DNA of 64,000 nt from Opitutaceae bacterium (lineage in GTDB: Bacteria > Verrucomicrobiota > Verrucomicrobiia > Opitutales > Opitutaceae), in the NCBI GenBank assembly GCA_028281165.1, contig JANQKI010000185.1:1-64000 (forward strand). Reading direction: 5' to 3'. The position numbers and the translations under genes were made by a program. The notes under the pieces were generated by a model, which was given only the letters and a program-made list of their open reading frames with translations, was not told the DNA's origin and did no database searches. Below are positions 1-8,326 of this stretch, in pieces. The stretch's first letter is position 1. Each line of letters starts with the position of its first letter.

Positions 1-31
1 TCGACGATCAGCGATCGCCGCTACAAGTGAG

Positions 32-835
32 CTAGGAGCTCAAACCATAAACTTCAGTCGCCGTTTGCGTCGTTCGCTGAGCCAGCTCCTCAAACGGAAC
101 GCCAAACAGATCCGCGCAAAATTCTGCTGTGAATCGAACATAGGCCGGCTCGTTTCTCTTTCCGCGATGCGGCATGGGAGCCAAATAGGGGGCATCCGTT
201 TCAATCATCAAGCGGTCTAGGCCTTGCAGCAAAGCAGCGTCGCGAATGGCCTCTGCATTCTTGAAAGTGATGATGCCGGTGAAGCTGCCAAAACCACCGC
301 GATCGAGAAGTTGCTGCATTTCTCCAGGTCCTTCCGAGAAACAATGGAAGACTACTTTACTCCAATCGAAGCCGGATTGATCAATCACTTCAACGCATTC
401 GTTGAAAGCGCCACGCGAATGGATCACGACCGGGCAGTCGAGAGTTTTGCCGATCGCCAGCTGCCGCTCAAAGGCCAGCTTCTGTCGATCGAAAACCTGT
501 CTAGCCTCAACGGGATCCTTAGGAAGATGGAATCGATCCAGACCGATTTCTCCTAACGCGACGGGGCGGTTCTCCCTTTCAAAGTAAGCAGGCAACTGAT
601 CGGCCGCGTCCTCCCAATCCTCTTCCACCGAAGAGGGATGCAGGCCTACTGTATAATCGATTTGGCCCTGCCGCTCCGTCGCCAATTGATAGTACAAACT
701 CCAATCTTGCGGTTCGGTACCCACAGTTATCATACGCCCAACGGCCGCATTCGCTGCTGCCTCGAGCGCGTTATCAAGGAGTCCTTTCCTATGGAAACTG
801 TCCAAGTGCGTATGAGTATCGATAAGACCTTTCAC
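32..835 (-). CDS. tatD: TatD family metal-dependent hydrolase (DNase-like)
   Basis: Predicted metal-dependent phosphoesterase of the TatD/YcfH family, a TIM-barrel amidohydrolase-like fold whose studied members act as 3'-5' exonucleases on DNA or as D-aminoacyl-tRNA-type hydrolases. The metal ligands are in place: the N-terminal HTH pair (His8, His10), Glu96 in the GEIGLD motif, His139 in IHSRG, His164 in FHCF, and Asp214 in ETDAPYL. The 267 residues match the usual family length, so the gene is complete. The start codon is GTG (complement of 833-835), chosen because the HTH motif follows directly; no strong ribosome-binding site is seen. It is divergent from trxB across a 137-bp gap. The exact substrate cannot be told from sequence. 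Confidence 0.93.
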   Translation of the reverse strand: MKGLIDTHTHLDSFHRKGLLDNALEAAANAAVGRMITVGTEPQDWSLYYQLATERQGQIDYTVGLHPSSVEEDWEDAADQLPAYFERENRPVALGEIGLDRFHLPKDPVEARQVFDRQKLAFERQLAIGKTLDCPVVIHSRGAFNECVEVIDQSGFDWSKVVFHCFSEGPGEMQQLLDRGGFGSFTGIITFKNAEAIRDAALLQGLDRLMIETDAPYLAPMPHRGKRNEPAYVRFTAEFCADLFGVPFEELAQRTTQTATEVYGLSS

Positions 836-972
836 AGCAAGCGACTAACAGTCATCTCGCAGCTCAAAGCAAACTTTTCAAACGACGCAGTAGAGATCGC
901 TTTACAAACGGTTGCTCATATTGCCTTCTCCTAATTTCTCCAAACCGCTTACTTTTTCGCACGTATTGAATC

Positions 973-1911
973 ATGTCTTCGGAAATTGAAAACGTTATCA
1001 TCGTAGGAACCGGCTGCGCGGGTTTAACGGCCGCCATCTACACTTCGCGAGCCAATCTTTCACCCCTGGTTATCGAAGGCAATTTGCCGGGAGGACAGCT
1101 GACCCAAACCAGCGAAGTAGAAAATTTCCCTGGCTTCCCGGAAGGCATCGACGGCTTCATGCTAATGGACAATCTGCGTAAGCAGGCTACCAGATTTGGA
1201 ACGCGATTTGAGCAGGCCTACATCGAATCGGTGGATTTCGCGCAATCTCCCTACACCCTGAAGACCTCCTCGAAAGAGTATAAGGCAAAATCTGTCATTA
1301 TCTCGACCGGAGCCTCGCCGCGCTTGCTTGGCGTTCCGGGCGAAAAGGAGATGTTCGGAGGAAAAGGCGTCACGACCTGCGCAACCTGCGACGGAGCGTT
1401 TTACCGCGACATGGATGTCGTAGTCGTTGGAGGCGGAGACACTGCCTGCGAAGAAGCTCTCTTTCTCACTCGCTTCTGCAGCAAAATAACGCTCATCCAT
1501 CGCCGCGACGAATTGCGGGCCTCGAAGATCATGGCCGAACGCGCCATCAACCACGAAAAGATCGAGATGGCGTGGGATACTGTGGTGGAGGAAGTTATAG
1601 CTGATGAAACCGGAAACGCATCCGGGGTTCGCCTTAAGAACGTAAAATCGGGCGAAAGCAGTGAAATAGCCTGCAAGGGAGTCTTTATCGCAATCGGCCA
1701 TATTCCCAATACCGCTGCATTCAAGGACTTCGTCGATACCGACGAGGAAGGATATTTTAAGCCGCTCAACGGCAGCCAGATACAAACTAAGGTTCCCGGC
1801 GTTTACGTGGCTGGCGATTGCGCGGATCATGTCTACCGCCAAGCCATCACGGCCGCTGGCATGGGTTGCCAAGCCGCCATCGAAGCCGAGCGCTGGCTAG
1901 CCGAGCAGTAA
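973..1911 (+). CDS. trxB: Thioredoxin-disulfide reductase
   Basis: NADPH-dependent flavoenzyme that reduces thioredoxin in the cytoplasm. The FAD-binding glycine motif GTGCAGL is at residues 12-18. The redox-active CATC motif is Cys136/Cys139. The NADPH-binding GGGDTA loop follows shortly after, and the C-terminal FAD motif GDCAD precedes the conserved [11 protein letters not shown] segment. Length (312 aa) is typical of low-molecular-weight TrxB. The ATG at 973 fits the usual N-terminus. It is followed by the satD operator region and is probably transcribed alone. No thioredoxin gene is adjacent. Confidence 0.96.
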   Translation: MSSEIENVIIVGTGCAGLTAAIYTSRANLSPLVIEGNLPGGQLTQTSEVENFPGFPEGIDGFMLMDNLRKQATRFGTRFEQAYIESVDFAQSPYTLKTSSKEYKAKSVIISTGASPRLLGVPGEKEMFGGKGVTTCATCDGAFYRDMDVVVVGGGDTACEEALFLTRFCSKITLIHRRDELRASKIMAERAINHEKIEMAWDTVVEEVIADETGNASGVRLKNVKSGESSEIACKGVFIAIGHIPNTAAFKDFVDTDEEGYFKPLNGSQIQTKVPGVYVAGDCADHVYRQAITAAGMGCQAAIEAERWLAEQ

Positions 1912-1920
1912 ACCGGATTT

Positions 1921-1985
1921 GGTTTATTTTCTAAAAGTAAACCTTTTTTAGTTTACATTCTAAAAGTAAACCTTAATAGGTTTAC
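1921..1985 (+). promoter_or_regulatory. 29-bp-period operator-like array upstream of satD
   Basis: Three GGTTTAC-type half-sites lie exactly 29 bp apart, beginning at 1921 (GGTTTAT), 1950 (AGTTTAC) and 1979 (GGTTTAC). The first two continue as TTCTAAAAGTAAACC and so form imperfect inverted repeats with GTAAACC at 1937-1943 and 1966-1972. The third half-site ends four bases before the satD ATG at 1989. This looks like a binding array for a dimeric regulator, possibly SatD itself, which has a C-terminal helix-turn-helix-like segment. Protein binding is inferred. Confidence 0.6.
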
Positions 1986-1988
1986 TAA

Positions 1989-2636
1989 ATGGCTTCACTA
2001 CACGCAGTCCTGACGGGAGATATTATCAATTCAAGCGAGCTAAGTTCGGATCGGCTGGAAATGCTTCCGGATATAATCAGTGACGAAATTCATGCCGTTG
2101 GAACCTCAGCAAAAGATCTGTTCATAGGATTCTATCAGATCTTTAGAGGAGACAGCTGGCAATTCATTACCAAATCGCCCGATTCAGTATTAAATGTGGG
2201 GCTATCGTTGCGTGGTCGACTTCGTGGCATCCATGGAATGGATACGAGATTTAGTATTGGAATTGGAGAGGTGAATGAAAAAAGGAGAAGTGGATCCCTA
2301 GCAAACCATGGCGAGTGCTACAAGCTTTCAGGAAAAGGCTTAGACGAGATGAGTGCCAATCAAACAGTGGATATCAGGATGGGCTCTAAAATCGAAGGAA
2401 TTCAGAACTTCGCTACGACGACTGCACGTCTCATCGATGCGATCACGACAAATTGGACCGAAAAGCAAGCCTATGCATGCGCTTTGGACCTATGCGGACA
2501 TTCTCATGAAATTTCCGGCAACGTGATGGGCATTACAAAACAAGCCTTTGGTAAACATCTCGCAGCAGCCAAATGGAATCTTGTTAAAGGAGGCCTTGAC
2601 GCCTTCAGAGAGGAGATCAGGTTACACTTGCCCTAG
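1989..2636 (+). CDS. satD: SatD family protein with C-terminal helix-turn-helix-like segment
   Basis: The 215-aa protein resembles the SatD family, named after the secretion-and-acid-tolerance operon of streptococci and of unknown biochemical role. Visible features are the N-terminal VLTGDIINSS motif (residues 7-16), a central RGDSWQ motif near 53-58, a region resembling a compact alpha/beta domain, and a C-terminal segment (about 157-198) with ITKQAFGKHLAAAKW that reads like a sigma-region-4 or MarR-like helix-turn-helix. The next gene encodes a DUF3307-like membrane protein, a combination I recall from other bacteria. The ATG at 1989 sits just after a periodic operator array, so autoregulation is plausible. 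The family call is from motif recall, and whether the N-terminal domain is enzymatic is unknown. Confidence 0.72.
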   Translation: MASLHAVLTGDIINSSELSSDRLEMLPDIISDEIHAVGTSAKDLFIGFYQIFRGDSWQFITKSPDSVLNVGLSLRGRLRGIHGMDTRFSIGIGEVNEKRRSGSLANHGECYKLSGKGLDEMSANQTVDIRMGSKIEGIQNFATTTARLIDAITTNWTEKQAYACALDLCGHSHEISGNVMGITKQAFGKHLAAAKWNLVKGGLDAFREEIRLHLP

Positions 2637-2638
2637 TC

Positions 2639-3367
2639 ATGCCCCACCTGGATTTCAAAATATTCATACCCCTTCTCACGGCTCATCTGGTAGTTGACTT
2701 CTACTTGCAGAGCGGCGAGCAGGTTCATAACAAGAGGAAGCCTTCTGTATTCGTATTTCATATACTGATGGTCGGCATAGCGACTTATGTACTGCTAGGC
2801 GACTAGACGGCTTGGTTGGCTCCCATCATGGTCATGGCAAGCCATGGGCTGATCGATTGGCTTAAGCTGGCAGTCAGTCCCAAATGGATTGGAGATTTGC
2901 GAGCTTTCGTAATTGATCAACTTCTACACTTAGGAATACTCTATGGAATAGCCGTAGTAATAAATGAATACATGGATTATAAAGGATGGTGGGGACATCC
3001 AAGCCAAGATCCCTATCTTTTTATTCTGCTAATATTGTCCGGAGTGATCTTGGTGACGAAAGCCGGTGGCATTCTTATTCAAAAAACTCTCAACACAATT
3101 TTAGAAGAAAAACGCTCTCAAGAGGGTTTGCCGAAAGGAGGGCGTTACATTGGCTATTTAGAGCGGCTCCTCCTTCTCATGTTTATAATGCTGGGTCAAG
3201 TTACGGCGATCGGATTCCTAGTAGCCGCTAAATCCATATTTCGTTTTGGAGAAATGAAAGAGAACGAGCAGGGGAAAGCGGAATACATCCTAGTAGGGAC
3301 ACTACTAAGCTTCACTGCAGGAATCAGCTTCGCCATAGCCATCAAAGGAATGTGGGATCAGCTTTAG
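2639..3367 (+). pseudogene. DUF3307-like membrane protein interrupted by in-frame TAG
   Basis: Reading from ATG 2639, two bases after satD ends, gives 55 codons beginning MPHLDFKIFIPLLTAHLVVD, then TAG at 2804-2806, then 186 further codons in the same frame to the stop at 3365-3367. The HLVVDFYLQ segment before the stop and SHGLIDW after it are the His/Asp-containing membrane motifs expected at the start and middle of DUF3307 proteins. Four or more hydrophobic segments follow. The amber codon sits where a tryptophan is plausible (GD-stop-TAWL), so one TGG-to-TAG change would explain it. The 2816 TTG start of the downstream part is probably not a natural start. Alternatives are programmed readthrough or a sequencing error. 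Confidence 0.75.
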
Positions 3368-3444
3368 TGCAATCTGAGTGCCGATCGAATGCGCCAAAAG
3401 AAACTGAGGATTAAATCAAGAGAAGCTTCTCTTAAATACTTTAT

Positions 3445-3523
3445 TTAGAATAATTCTAATTCGCTCTTGATATTTAGAATTATTCCAGTTTTTAGTTGAT
3501 ATTGAGATTGATTCTTATTATCA
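3445..3523. promoter_or_regulatory. Three Fur/PerR-type 7-1-7 boxes upstream of the Fur-family gene
   Basis: Box 1 (3445-3459) is a perfect 7-1-7 palindrome, TTAGAAT-A-ATTCTAA. Box 2 (3474-3488) repeats the left arm, TTAGAAT-T-ATTCCAG. Box 3 (3509-3523) is TGATTCT-T-ATTATCA, closer to a classical Fur arm. The centres of boxes 1 and 2 are 29 bp apart. The 7-1-7 layout is the known binding format of Fur, PerR and Zur family proteins, and the next gene encodes such a protein. Autoregulation, and control of the suf genes behind it, is inferred. Confidence 0.6.
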
Positions 3524-3551
3524 GTCTGCCGATTTAAAAGCTAGATTCGCT

Positions 3552-3983
3552 ATGTTACACCAAGAAGCAACCGAAGAACTGAATCGCAAACTGGCGAGGG
3601 CCGGCTTGCGATCGACGCGTCAGAGGGAAGTGGTTTATGGCGCTATTCTCGCCAAACGCGACCACCCCACCGCAGACGATATTTTTGCCAGAGTAAAGCA
3701 AGAGATGCCTACCATCTCTCTCGCCACGGTCTATAACTGCCTCGATACCCTGGTCCATTGCGGCCTAGTAAAACAGGTCAACCTAGAGCGCGAATCGACG
3801 CGCTATTGCCCGAACCTAACGGAACACGCTCATTTTCACGACAACGAATCGGGGAAGATTTACGACGTGCAGCTCGACTCGGAAGCCATTTACAAGCTGC
3901 AGTCGCTACTTCCCGGAGAATTCGACGTAAGTTCCATCGACATAACGTTTCGAGGCAAAGCCGCCTCAACTGTAGAAGCTTAG
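3552..3983 (+). CDS. Fur/PerR family transcriptional regulator lacking CxxC zinc motifs
   Basis: A 143-aa Fur-superfamily DNA-binding regulator. The winged-helix domain spans residues 1-80, with [11 protein letters not shown] near 19-29 and the recognition region [14 protein letters not shown] at 54-67. The regulatory metal region HAHFH is at 92-96. The usual structural-zinc motif CxxCG after it is replaced by DNESG (97-101), and no second CxxC pair is present, so the Cys4 zinc site of canonical Fur/PerR is missing. The stop codon is immediately followed by sufC, which suggests it regulates Fe-S assembly in the same transcript. Whether it senses iron, peroxide or an Fe-S signal cannot be decided. 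Three palindromic boxes lie upstream. Confidence 0.88.
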   Translation: MLHQEATEELNRKLARAGLRSTRQREVVYGAILAKRDHPTADDIFARVKQEMPTISLATVYNCLDTLVHCGLVKQVNLERESTRYCPNLTEHAHFHDNESGKIYDVQLDSEAIYKLQSLLPGEFDVSSIDITFRGKAASTVEA

Positions 3984-4005
3984 CATGATAGACTTTTTCA
4001 ACAAA

Positions 4006-4767
4006 ATGACAGCCACACTAGAAATTCAGAATCTCAATGTAAGCATCGGAGAGAAGCCGATCCTAAAAGATTTCAGCCTGACGATTCCCAAGGGTGAAGT
4101 GCACGCCATCATGGGTCCCAACGGAACAGGCAAGAGCACCCTGGCCAAGGCTTTGGCTGGCCATCCCGATTACGAGATCACAAGCGGTGACGCCTTGATC
4201 GACGGCGAATCCATTTTGGAAATGGAGCCAGACGAGCGCTCGCGCGAAGGCCTATTCATGGCGTTTCAATATCCAATCGAGATACCTGGCGTAACCATTG
4301 CCAATTTCATCAGAGCCGCCTTGAACGGCCGCTTGCCGGAAGGCGAAGAGCTCAACGCCCCAGCGTATTACAGATCTCTATACGAGAAGATGGACATGCT
4401 GAAAATCGATCGGAAATTCACGTCGCGATTCGTAAACGATGGCTTTTCGGGAGGAGAGAAGAAGCGATGCGAGATCCTGCAGATGGCCATGCTCGATCCG
4501 AAATACGCTATCCTCGATGAAACCGATTCCGGCCTCGATATTGACGCCTTAAAGGTAGTGGCCGATGGAGTGAATTCTTTACGTGGAGAGAATCTTGGGG
4601 TTCTCGTTATCACTCACTACCAGAGGCTGCTCGAATACATCGTGCCCGACCACGTGCACGTCTTGTACGACGGCCGTATTGTTAAGAGCGGCGACAAGGA
4701 TCTGGCTTTGGAATTGGAAGAGAAGGGCTACGATTGGGTAAAAGAACTAGCCGAAACCGCAGCATAA
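4006..4767 (+). CDS. sufC: Fe-S cluster assembly ATPase SufC
   Basis: Cytoplasmic ABC-type ATPase of the SufBCD scaffold, which powers Fe-S cluster assembly. The protein has Walker [10 protein letters not shown], the Q-loop region [12 protein letters not shown], the ABC signature FSGGEKKR and Walker [12 protein letters not shown], in the SufC style with no membrane domain. I chose ATG 4006 ([10 protein letters not shown]) because it matches the usual SufC N-terminus. An in-frame ATG at 3985, one base after the upstream regulator stops, would add seven residues and cannot be excluded. It is followed 18 bp later by sufB. Confidence 0.95.
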   Translation: MTATLEIQNLNVSIGEKPILKDFSLTIPKGEVHAIMGPNGTGKSTLAKALAGHPDYEITSGDALIDGESILEMEPDERSREGLFMAFQYPIEIPGVTIANFIRAALNGRLPEGEELNAPAYYRSLYEKMDMLKIDRKFTSRFVNDGFSGGEKKRCEILQMAMLDPKYAILDETDSGLDIDALKVVADGVNSLRGENLGVLVITHYQRLLEYIVPDHVHVLYDGRIVKSGDKDLALELEEKGYDWVKELAETAA

Positions 4768-4785
4768 ATAACCTGTATTTGAATC

Positions 4786-6195
4786 ATGACGACAACGACA
4801 ACTCAAATTGAGATTGATCGCGACAAGGGCGATTTCCAGTACCCGGAGCAGCACAAGTACGATGCCGGCACTGGCCTGAGCGAGAAAACGATCGACTACA
4901 TCTGTGACGTAAAAGGAGAAGACGACTGGATACGCTCCTTTCGCAAACGCGCCCTCAAAGTTTTCGAGAGCAAGCCCATGCCTACTCATTGGGCAACCAA
5001 GGATCTGGAAAACATCGATTTCGATAAGATTCGCTACTATCTAGCAGACGGCCAGCGCGCTTCACGCAGTTGGGAAGATGTGCCCGACGACGTCAAGGAG
5101 ACGTTCGAGCGACTGGGTATACCCGAAAACGAGAGAAAGTTTCTAGCTGGCGTCGAGGCTCAGTTCGATAGCGAGGCCGCGTATTCGAATATCAAAGACG
5201 CCGTAGCCAAAGATGGCGTCATCTTTGTCGGCAGCACCGAGGGACTTCTTAAACATCCTGATATTTTCCGCAAATGGTTCGGCAAAGTCATACCGACAGG
5301 AGACAACAAGTTTTCCGCTTTGAATAGCGCGGTCTTCTCAGGCGGCTCTTTCATCTATGTTCCACCGGGCGTGAAGGTAAGCCATCCGCTACAAGCCTAC
5401 TTCCGCATCAACGCGGAAAACTTTGGGCAGTTCGAGCGCACTCTTATCATCGCAGACGAAGGATCGGAGGTCACCTATATGGAAGGCTGTACCGCTCCGA
5501 AGTTCGACACAGCAACCTTGCACAGCGCCGTGGTCGAGCTAGTCGCTATGCCTGGAGCGAAAATCGAATACATTACGGTGCAAAACTGGGCTAGCAATGT
5601 GTACAACCTCGTTACGAAGCGGGCCCTGGCTCATGAAAACTCGGTCGTAAAGTGGATCGACTGCAACATCGGCTCGCGTCTGACCATGAAGTACCCAGGC
5701 GTCGTTTTGAAAGGCCGCAAAGCCCGTGGTGAAGTTCTCAGCATTGCCTTGGCCAATGATGATCAGCACCAGGACACAGGAGCCAAGATGATCCACGCTG
5801 CGGACGAAACTACTAGCAACGTGATATCCAAATCAATCAGCGTTGGAGAGGGCCGATCCACCTACCGTGGTCAAGTGCACATGCCAAAACACTTGAAGGG
5901 ATGTAAGAACAACACCGAATGTGACGCATTGCTCATCAACTCGAATTCACGCACCGACACCTACCCTGCTATCACCGTCAGAGGCGACGACAACTCTGTG
6001 CAGCACGAAGCCTCGGTCAGCAAGGTTTCCGCCGAGCAAATCTTTTACATGCAGCAACGAGGACTGAGCGAGGGCGAAGCCATGAGCTTGAGCGTCAATG
6101 GATTCGTGAACGATCTGACCCGACAGTTTCCCATGGAATACAGCGTGGAATTGAAGCGGCTGATCGAGCTGGAAATGGAAGGTTCTGTAGGCTGA
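4786..6195 (+). CDS. sufB: Fe-S cluster assembly scaffold SufB
   Basis: Core scaffold subunit of SufBC2D, where the nascent Fe-S cluster is built. The 469-residue length and the order of conserved blocks are typical: an N-terminal helical region, VFVGSTEG-like and [13 protein letters not shown] segments leading into the beta-helix, then YMEGCTAP, whose Cys235 corresponds to the conserved sulfur-accepting cysteine region. The C-terminal half carries the [12 protein letters not shown] block and [10 protein letters not shown]. It is transcribed between sufC (18 bp gap) and sufD (27 bp gap). No cysteine desulfurase (SufS) or SufE/SufU gene lies in this window. Confidence 0.97.
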   Translation: MTTTTTQIEIDRDKGDFQYPEQHKYDAGTGLSEKTIDYICDVKGEDDWIRSFRKRALKVFESKPMPTHWATKDLENIDFDKIRYYLADGQRASRSWEDVPDDVKETFERLGIPENERKFLAGVEAQFDSEAAYSNIKDAVAKDGVIFVGSTEGLLKHPDIFRKWFGKVIPTGDNKFSALNSAVFSGGSFIYVPPGVKVSHPLQAYFRINAENFGQFERTLIIADEGSEVTYMEGCTAPKFDTATLHSAVVELVAMPGAKIEYITVQNWASNVYNLVTKRALAHENSVVKWIDCNIGSRLTMKYPGVVLKGRKARGEVLSIALANDDQHQDTGAKMIHAADETTSNVISKSISVGEGRSTYRGQVHMPKHLKGCKNNTECDALLINSNSRTDTYPAITVRGDDNSVQHEASVSKVSAEQIFYMQQRGLSEGEAMSLSVNGFVNDLTRQFPMEYSVELKRLIELEMEGSVG

Positions 6196-6222
6196 GGCGC
6201 TAACCAAGAAAATTTTATTACC

Positions 6223-7572
6223 GTGAGTTCAATTGCAGAAGATGTCCCAATGAAGACGGAAAGCCAATCCGTCACAGCCTTTAAGGAGACCTTCAATCAC
6301 CATATTGAAGATCTCGATACAACGCCAGGCTGGTGGCGAAGCATGAAACGCGAGGCTTTTGATCGTTTTCTCACGACGCCTATGCCGAAACGCAAAGACG
6401 AGAGCTGGCGCTTCGCTTCGCTAAGCAACTTGTCGTTCGCGGAGTTCGCCTACGGCAAGCCGCCATCGATCACCAATGCTCAAGAGCTTGTAGAGAAATC
6501 TCGGATACTCGAGCACCAATCTGGCAGCTTCACTTTCGCTGACAATCAAACAATTGATGCGGAAAAAGCCTCCTTCGAGCTGCAGAAAAAAGGCGTTATT
6601 TGGACGAGCCTCCGAGAAGCCATCAGCAGGAATGGCGAACTGCTAAAAGATTACTTCATGAAGCAGGAAGCGAATCTTGGTTCAGAGAAATTCTCACTGC
6701 TGCACACGTCGTTCGTCGAAAATGGCGCCCTGCTCTACATTCCCAAAGGCGTAGAAGTCGAGTATCCGTTTGTCTCGTATAATTGGATCACTGGACAAAA
6801 TGCAGCCGTCTTCCCGCATACCCTGGTCATCGCAGAAGAATTCGCCAAGGTCAGTTTGGTCGAAGCCCACTTCTCGACCACAGAAGACGTTGGAGCTCTG
6901 TCCTGTGGGGTCACCCACTTGTTTGCCGGTGTTGGGGCGAAGATCGACTACACGTTGCTGCAAAATTACAATGAGGAAACCCTCGGTTTTCAGATCAATT
7001 CCAACATCGCGGGCAAAGACGCGACGGTTAAGACGGTTAGCGTAAACGTAGGCTGTCGCAACTACCGGAGCGAAACCCACGGCCAGATCAAGGGAGCAGG
7101 AGCTCACGTCGAAATGCTGTCTTTAGCTGTGGCAGATAAAGATCAGGAGATCGACCAAAGGACTTTGCAAACACACTCGGCTCCTCATGCCACCTCTGAT
7201 TTGCTTTTCAAGAATGCATTGAAGGACAATGCCAAAACCATCTTCTCCGGTTTGATAAAAGTCGATGATGGCGCTCAGCAGACCGACGCTTATCAAACCA
7301 ATCGAAACCTTCTTCTCAGCAAGACCGCTGAAGCCAACTCGCTACCTGGACTGGAAATCGAAGCCAATGACGTGAAGTGTAGTCATGGGGCGACTACCAG
7401 CCAAATCGAGGAAGAAGAAATTTTCTACATGCTCGCCCGTGGCATTCCCAAAGAGAAAGCTCAGGAGCTTGTAGTCTATGGTTTCTTCGAAGAAATTCTG
7501 GAACGTATCGAGGACGAAAAACTCAAGGAATTCGCTAGATCAGTCATCCAAACGAAATTCAGCAGCAAATAA
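6223..7572 (+). CDS. sufD: Fe-S cluster assembly protein SufD
   Basis: Partner of SufB in the SufBC2D complex, thought to help deliver iron and form the interface cluster site. The C-terminal beta-helix holds the conserved VKCSHGATTS block (Cys386, His388), followed by EEEIFYMLARGI, both hallmarks of SufD. The assigned start is GTG at 6223; an in-frame ATG at 6250 (MKTESQSV) is an alternative giving nine fewer residues. Length (449 aa) is typical. It lies 27 bp after sufB and 14 bp before the SufT-type gene, so all four are likely one operon. Confidence 0.96.
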   Translation: MSSIAEDVPMKTESQSVTAFKETFNHHIEDLDTTPGWWRSMKREAFDRFLTTPMPKRKDESWRFASLSNLSFAEFAYGKPPSITNAQELVEKSRILEHQSGSFTFADNQTIDAEKASFELQKKGVIWTSLREAISRNGELLKDYFMKQEANLGSEKFSLLHTSFVENGALLYIPKGVEVEYPFVSYNWITGQNAAVFPHTLVIAEEFAKVSLVEAHFSTTEDVGALSCGVTHLFAGVGAKIDYTLLQNYNEETLGFQINSNIAGKDATVKTVSVNVGCRNYRSETHGQIKGAGAHVEMLSLAVADKDQEIDQRTLQTHSAPHATSDLLFKNALKDNAKTIFSGLIKVDDGAQQTDAYQTNRNLLLSKTAEANSLPGLEIEANDVKCSHGATTSQIEEEEIFYMLARGIPKEKAQELVVYGFFEEILERIEDEKLKEFARSVIQTKFSSK

Positions 7573-7586
7573 ACCAGAGACACGCC

Positions 7587-8177
7587 ATGTCAGAAATACA
7601 ACAGCAAGACACTCAGGAAAGAAGCCTTACGCGTGAGGTCGAAGCGGTTCAGATTCCGAGCGGAGATCGGTTTGAGTTGCCTGCCCTTACCAAAGTGCAC
7701 ATCACGCAACAGCTCGGCGGGAGCTATACCGTAATGACGCCCTATGGTTTGGCTCGCATCGATGGGAAGGACGCGGACGCGCTGGGAGCTGATTTAGCTG
7801 AGGAACAGGAAAAGCGTATCCAGGAGTCTCAAGCCAACGTGTCTGGTCAGCCTTCTGGCGAGGAACCGGACGAGGAATCGCTTTGGCAGCAATTGAAGAA
7901 CGTCTACGATCCGGAGATCCCTGTTAACATTGTAGACCTAGGACTGGTGTATTCCTTGAATGTCGAAAAGCTGGAAAACGGCGGAAACAAGGTGAACATT
8001 CAAATGACGTTAACTGCCCCTGGTTGCGGAATGGGACCAGCCATAGCTGAGGACGCGAAAAGCAATGTAATGCTCATTCCCGGCGTAGACGAAGCAGAGG
8101 TAAACCTCGTGTGGGAACCTGCTTGGGAACAGACCATGATCAGCGAGGAAGGTCGCATGATCTTAGGTCTGGTCTAA
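7587..8177 (+). CDS. sufT: SufT-type Fe-S maturation protein (DUF59/MIP18 family, long form)
   Basis: The 196-aa protein has an N-terminal extension (1-90) typical of the long SufT form, then a DUF59/MIP18 domain from about residue 97. Key blocks are YDPEIPVNIVDLGLVYSL (107-124) and TAPGCGMG, with the conserved Cys147. DUF59 proteins act in late Fe-S cluster maturation or transfer; the exact client set here is unknown. It is the last gene of the suf cluster, 14 bp after sufD. Confidence 0.88.
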   Translation: MSEIQQQDTQERSLTREVEAVQIPSGDRFELPALTKVHITQQLGGSYTVMTPYGLARIDGKDADALGADLAEEQEKRIQESQANVSGQPSGEEPDEESLWQQLKNVYDPEIPVNIVDLGLVYSLNVEKLENGGNKVNIQMTLTAPGCGMGPAIAEDAKSNVMLIPGVDEAEVNLVWEPAWEQTMISEEGRMILGLV

Positions 8178-8206
8178 CTAGCTCATCTACAGTCTGTTGC
8201 ACGCAA

Positions 8207-8326
8207 CTCCTTCACTCATGGAAGGAGATTATGAGAATTCATTTGAATTACTCGAAAATCCGTTCTTCTTACCTAGCAAACTTCAACCAATTGGAATTTC
8301 AGTATGCCAAAGAACGACGACGATAA
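8207..8326 (+). promoter_or_regulatory. Hairpin plus short leader ORF before clpP
   Basis: A perfect 7-bp hairpin (CTCCTTC 8207-8213, GAAGGAG 8221-8227) contains a strong Shine-Dalgarno sequence in its 3' arm. Four bases later an ATG (8231) opens a 31-codon reading frame that ends at 8326, overlapping the clpP start at 8304 by 23 bases. The arrangement could couple or attenuate clpP translation; it could also simply be the hairpin at the end of the suf operon, though no T-run follows. The peptide is not recognised. Confidence 0.3.

Noticed and set aside
1162-1872. 236-codon frame antisense to trxB
   Set aside because: It lies wholly within a well-conserved gene, has no recognisable motifs and starts without a ribosome-binding site.
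1921-1985. Possible CRISPR-like repeat array near satD
   Set aside because: The units are about 23 bp with only 6 bp between them and no spacers or cas genes; an operator array explains them better.
2816-3367. Separate gene starting at TTG 2816
   Set aside because: The sequence before the TAG is in the same frame and fits the same family, so a broken single gene is simpler.
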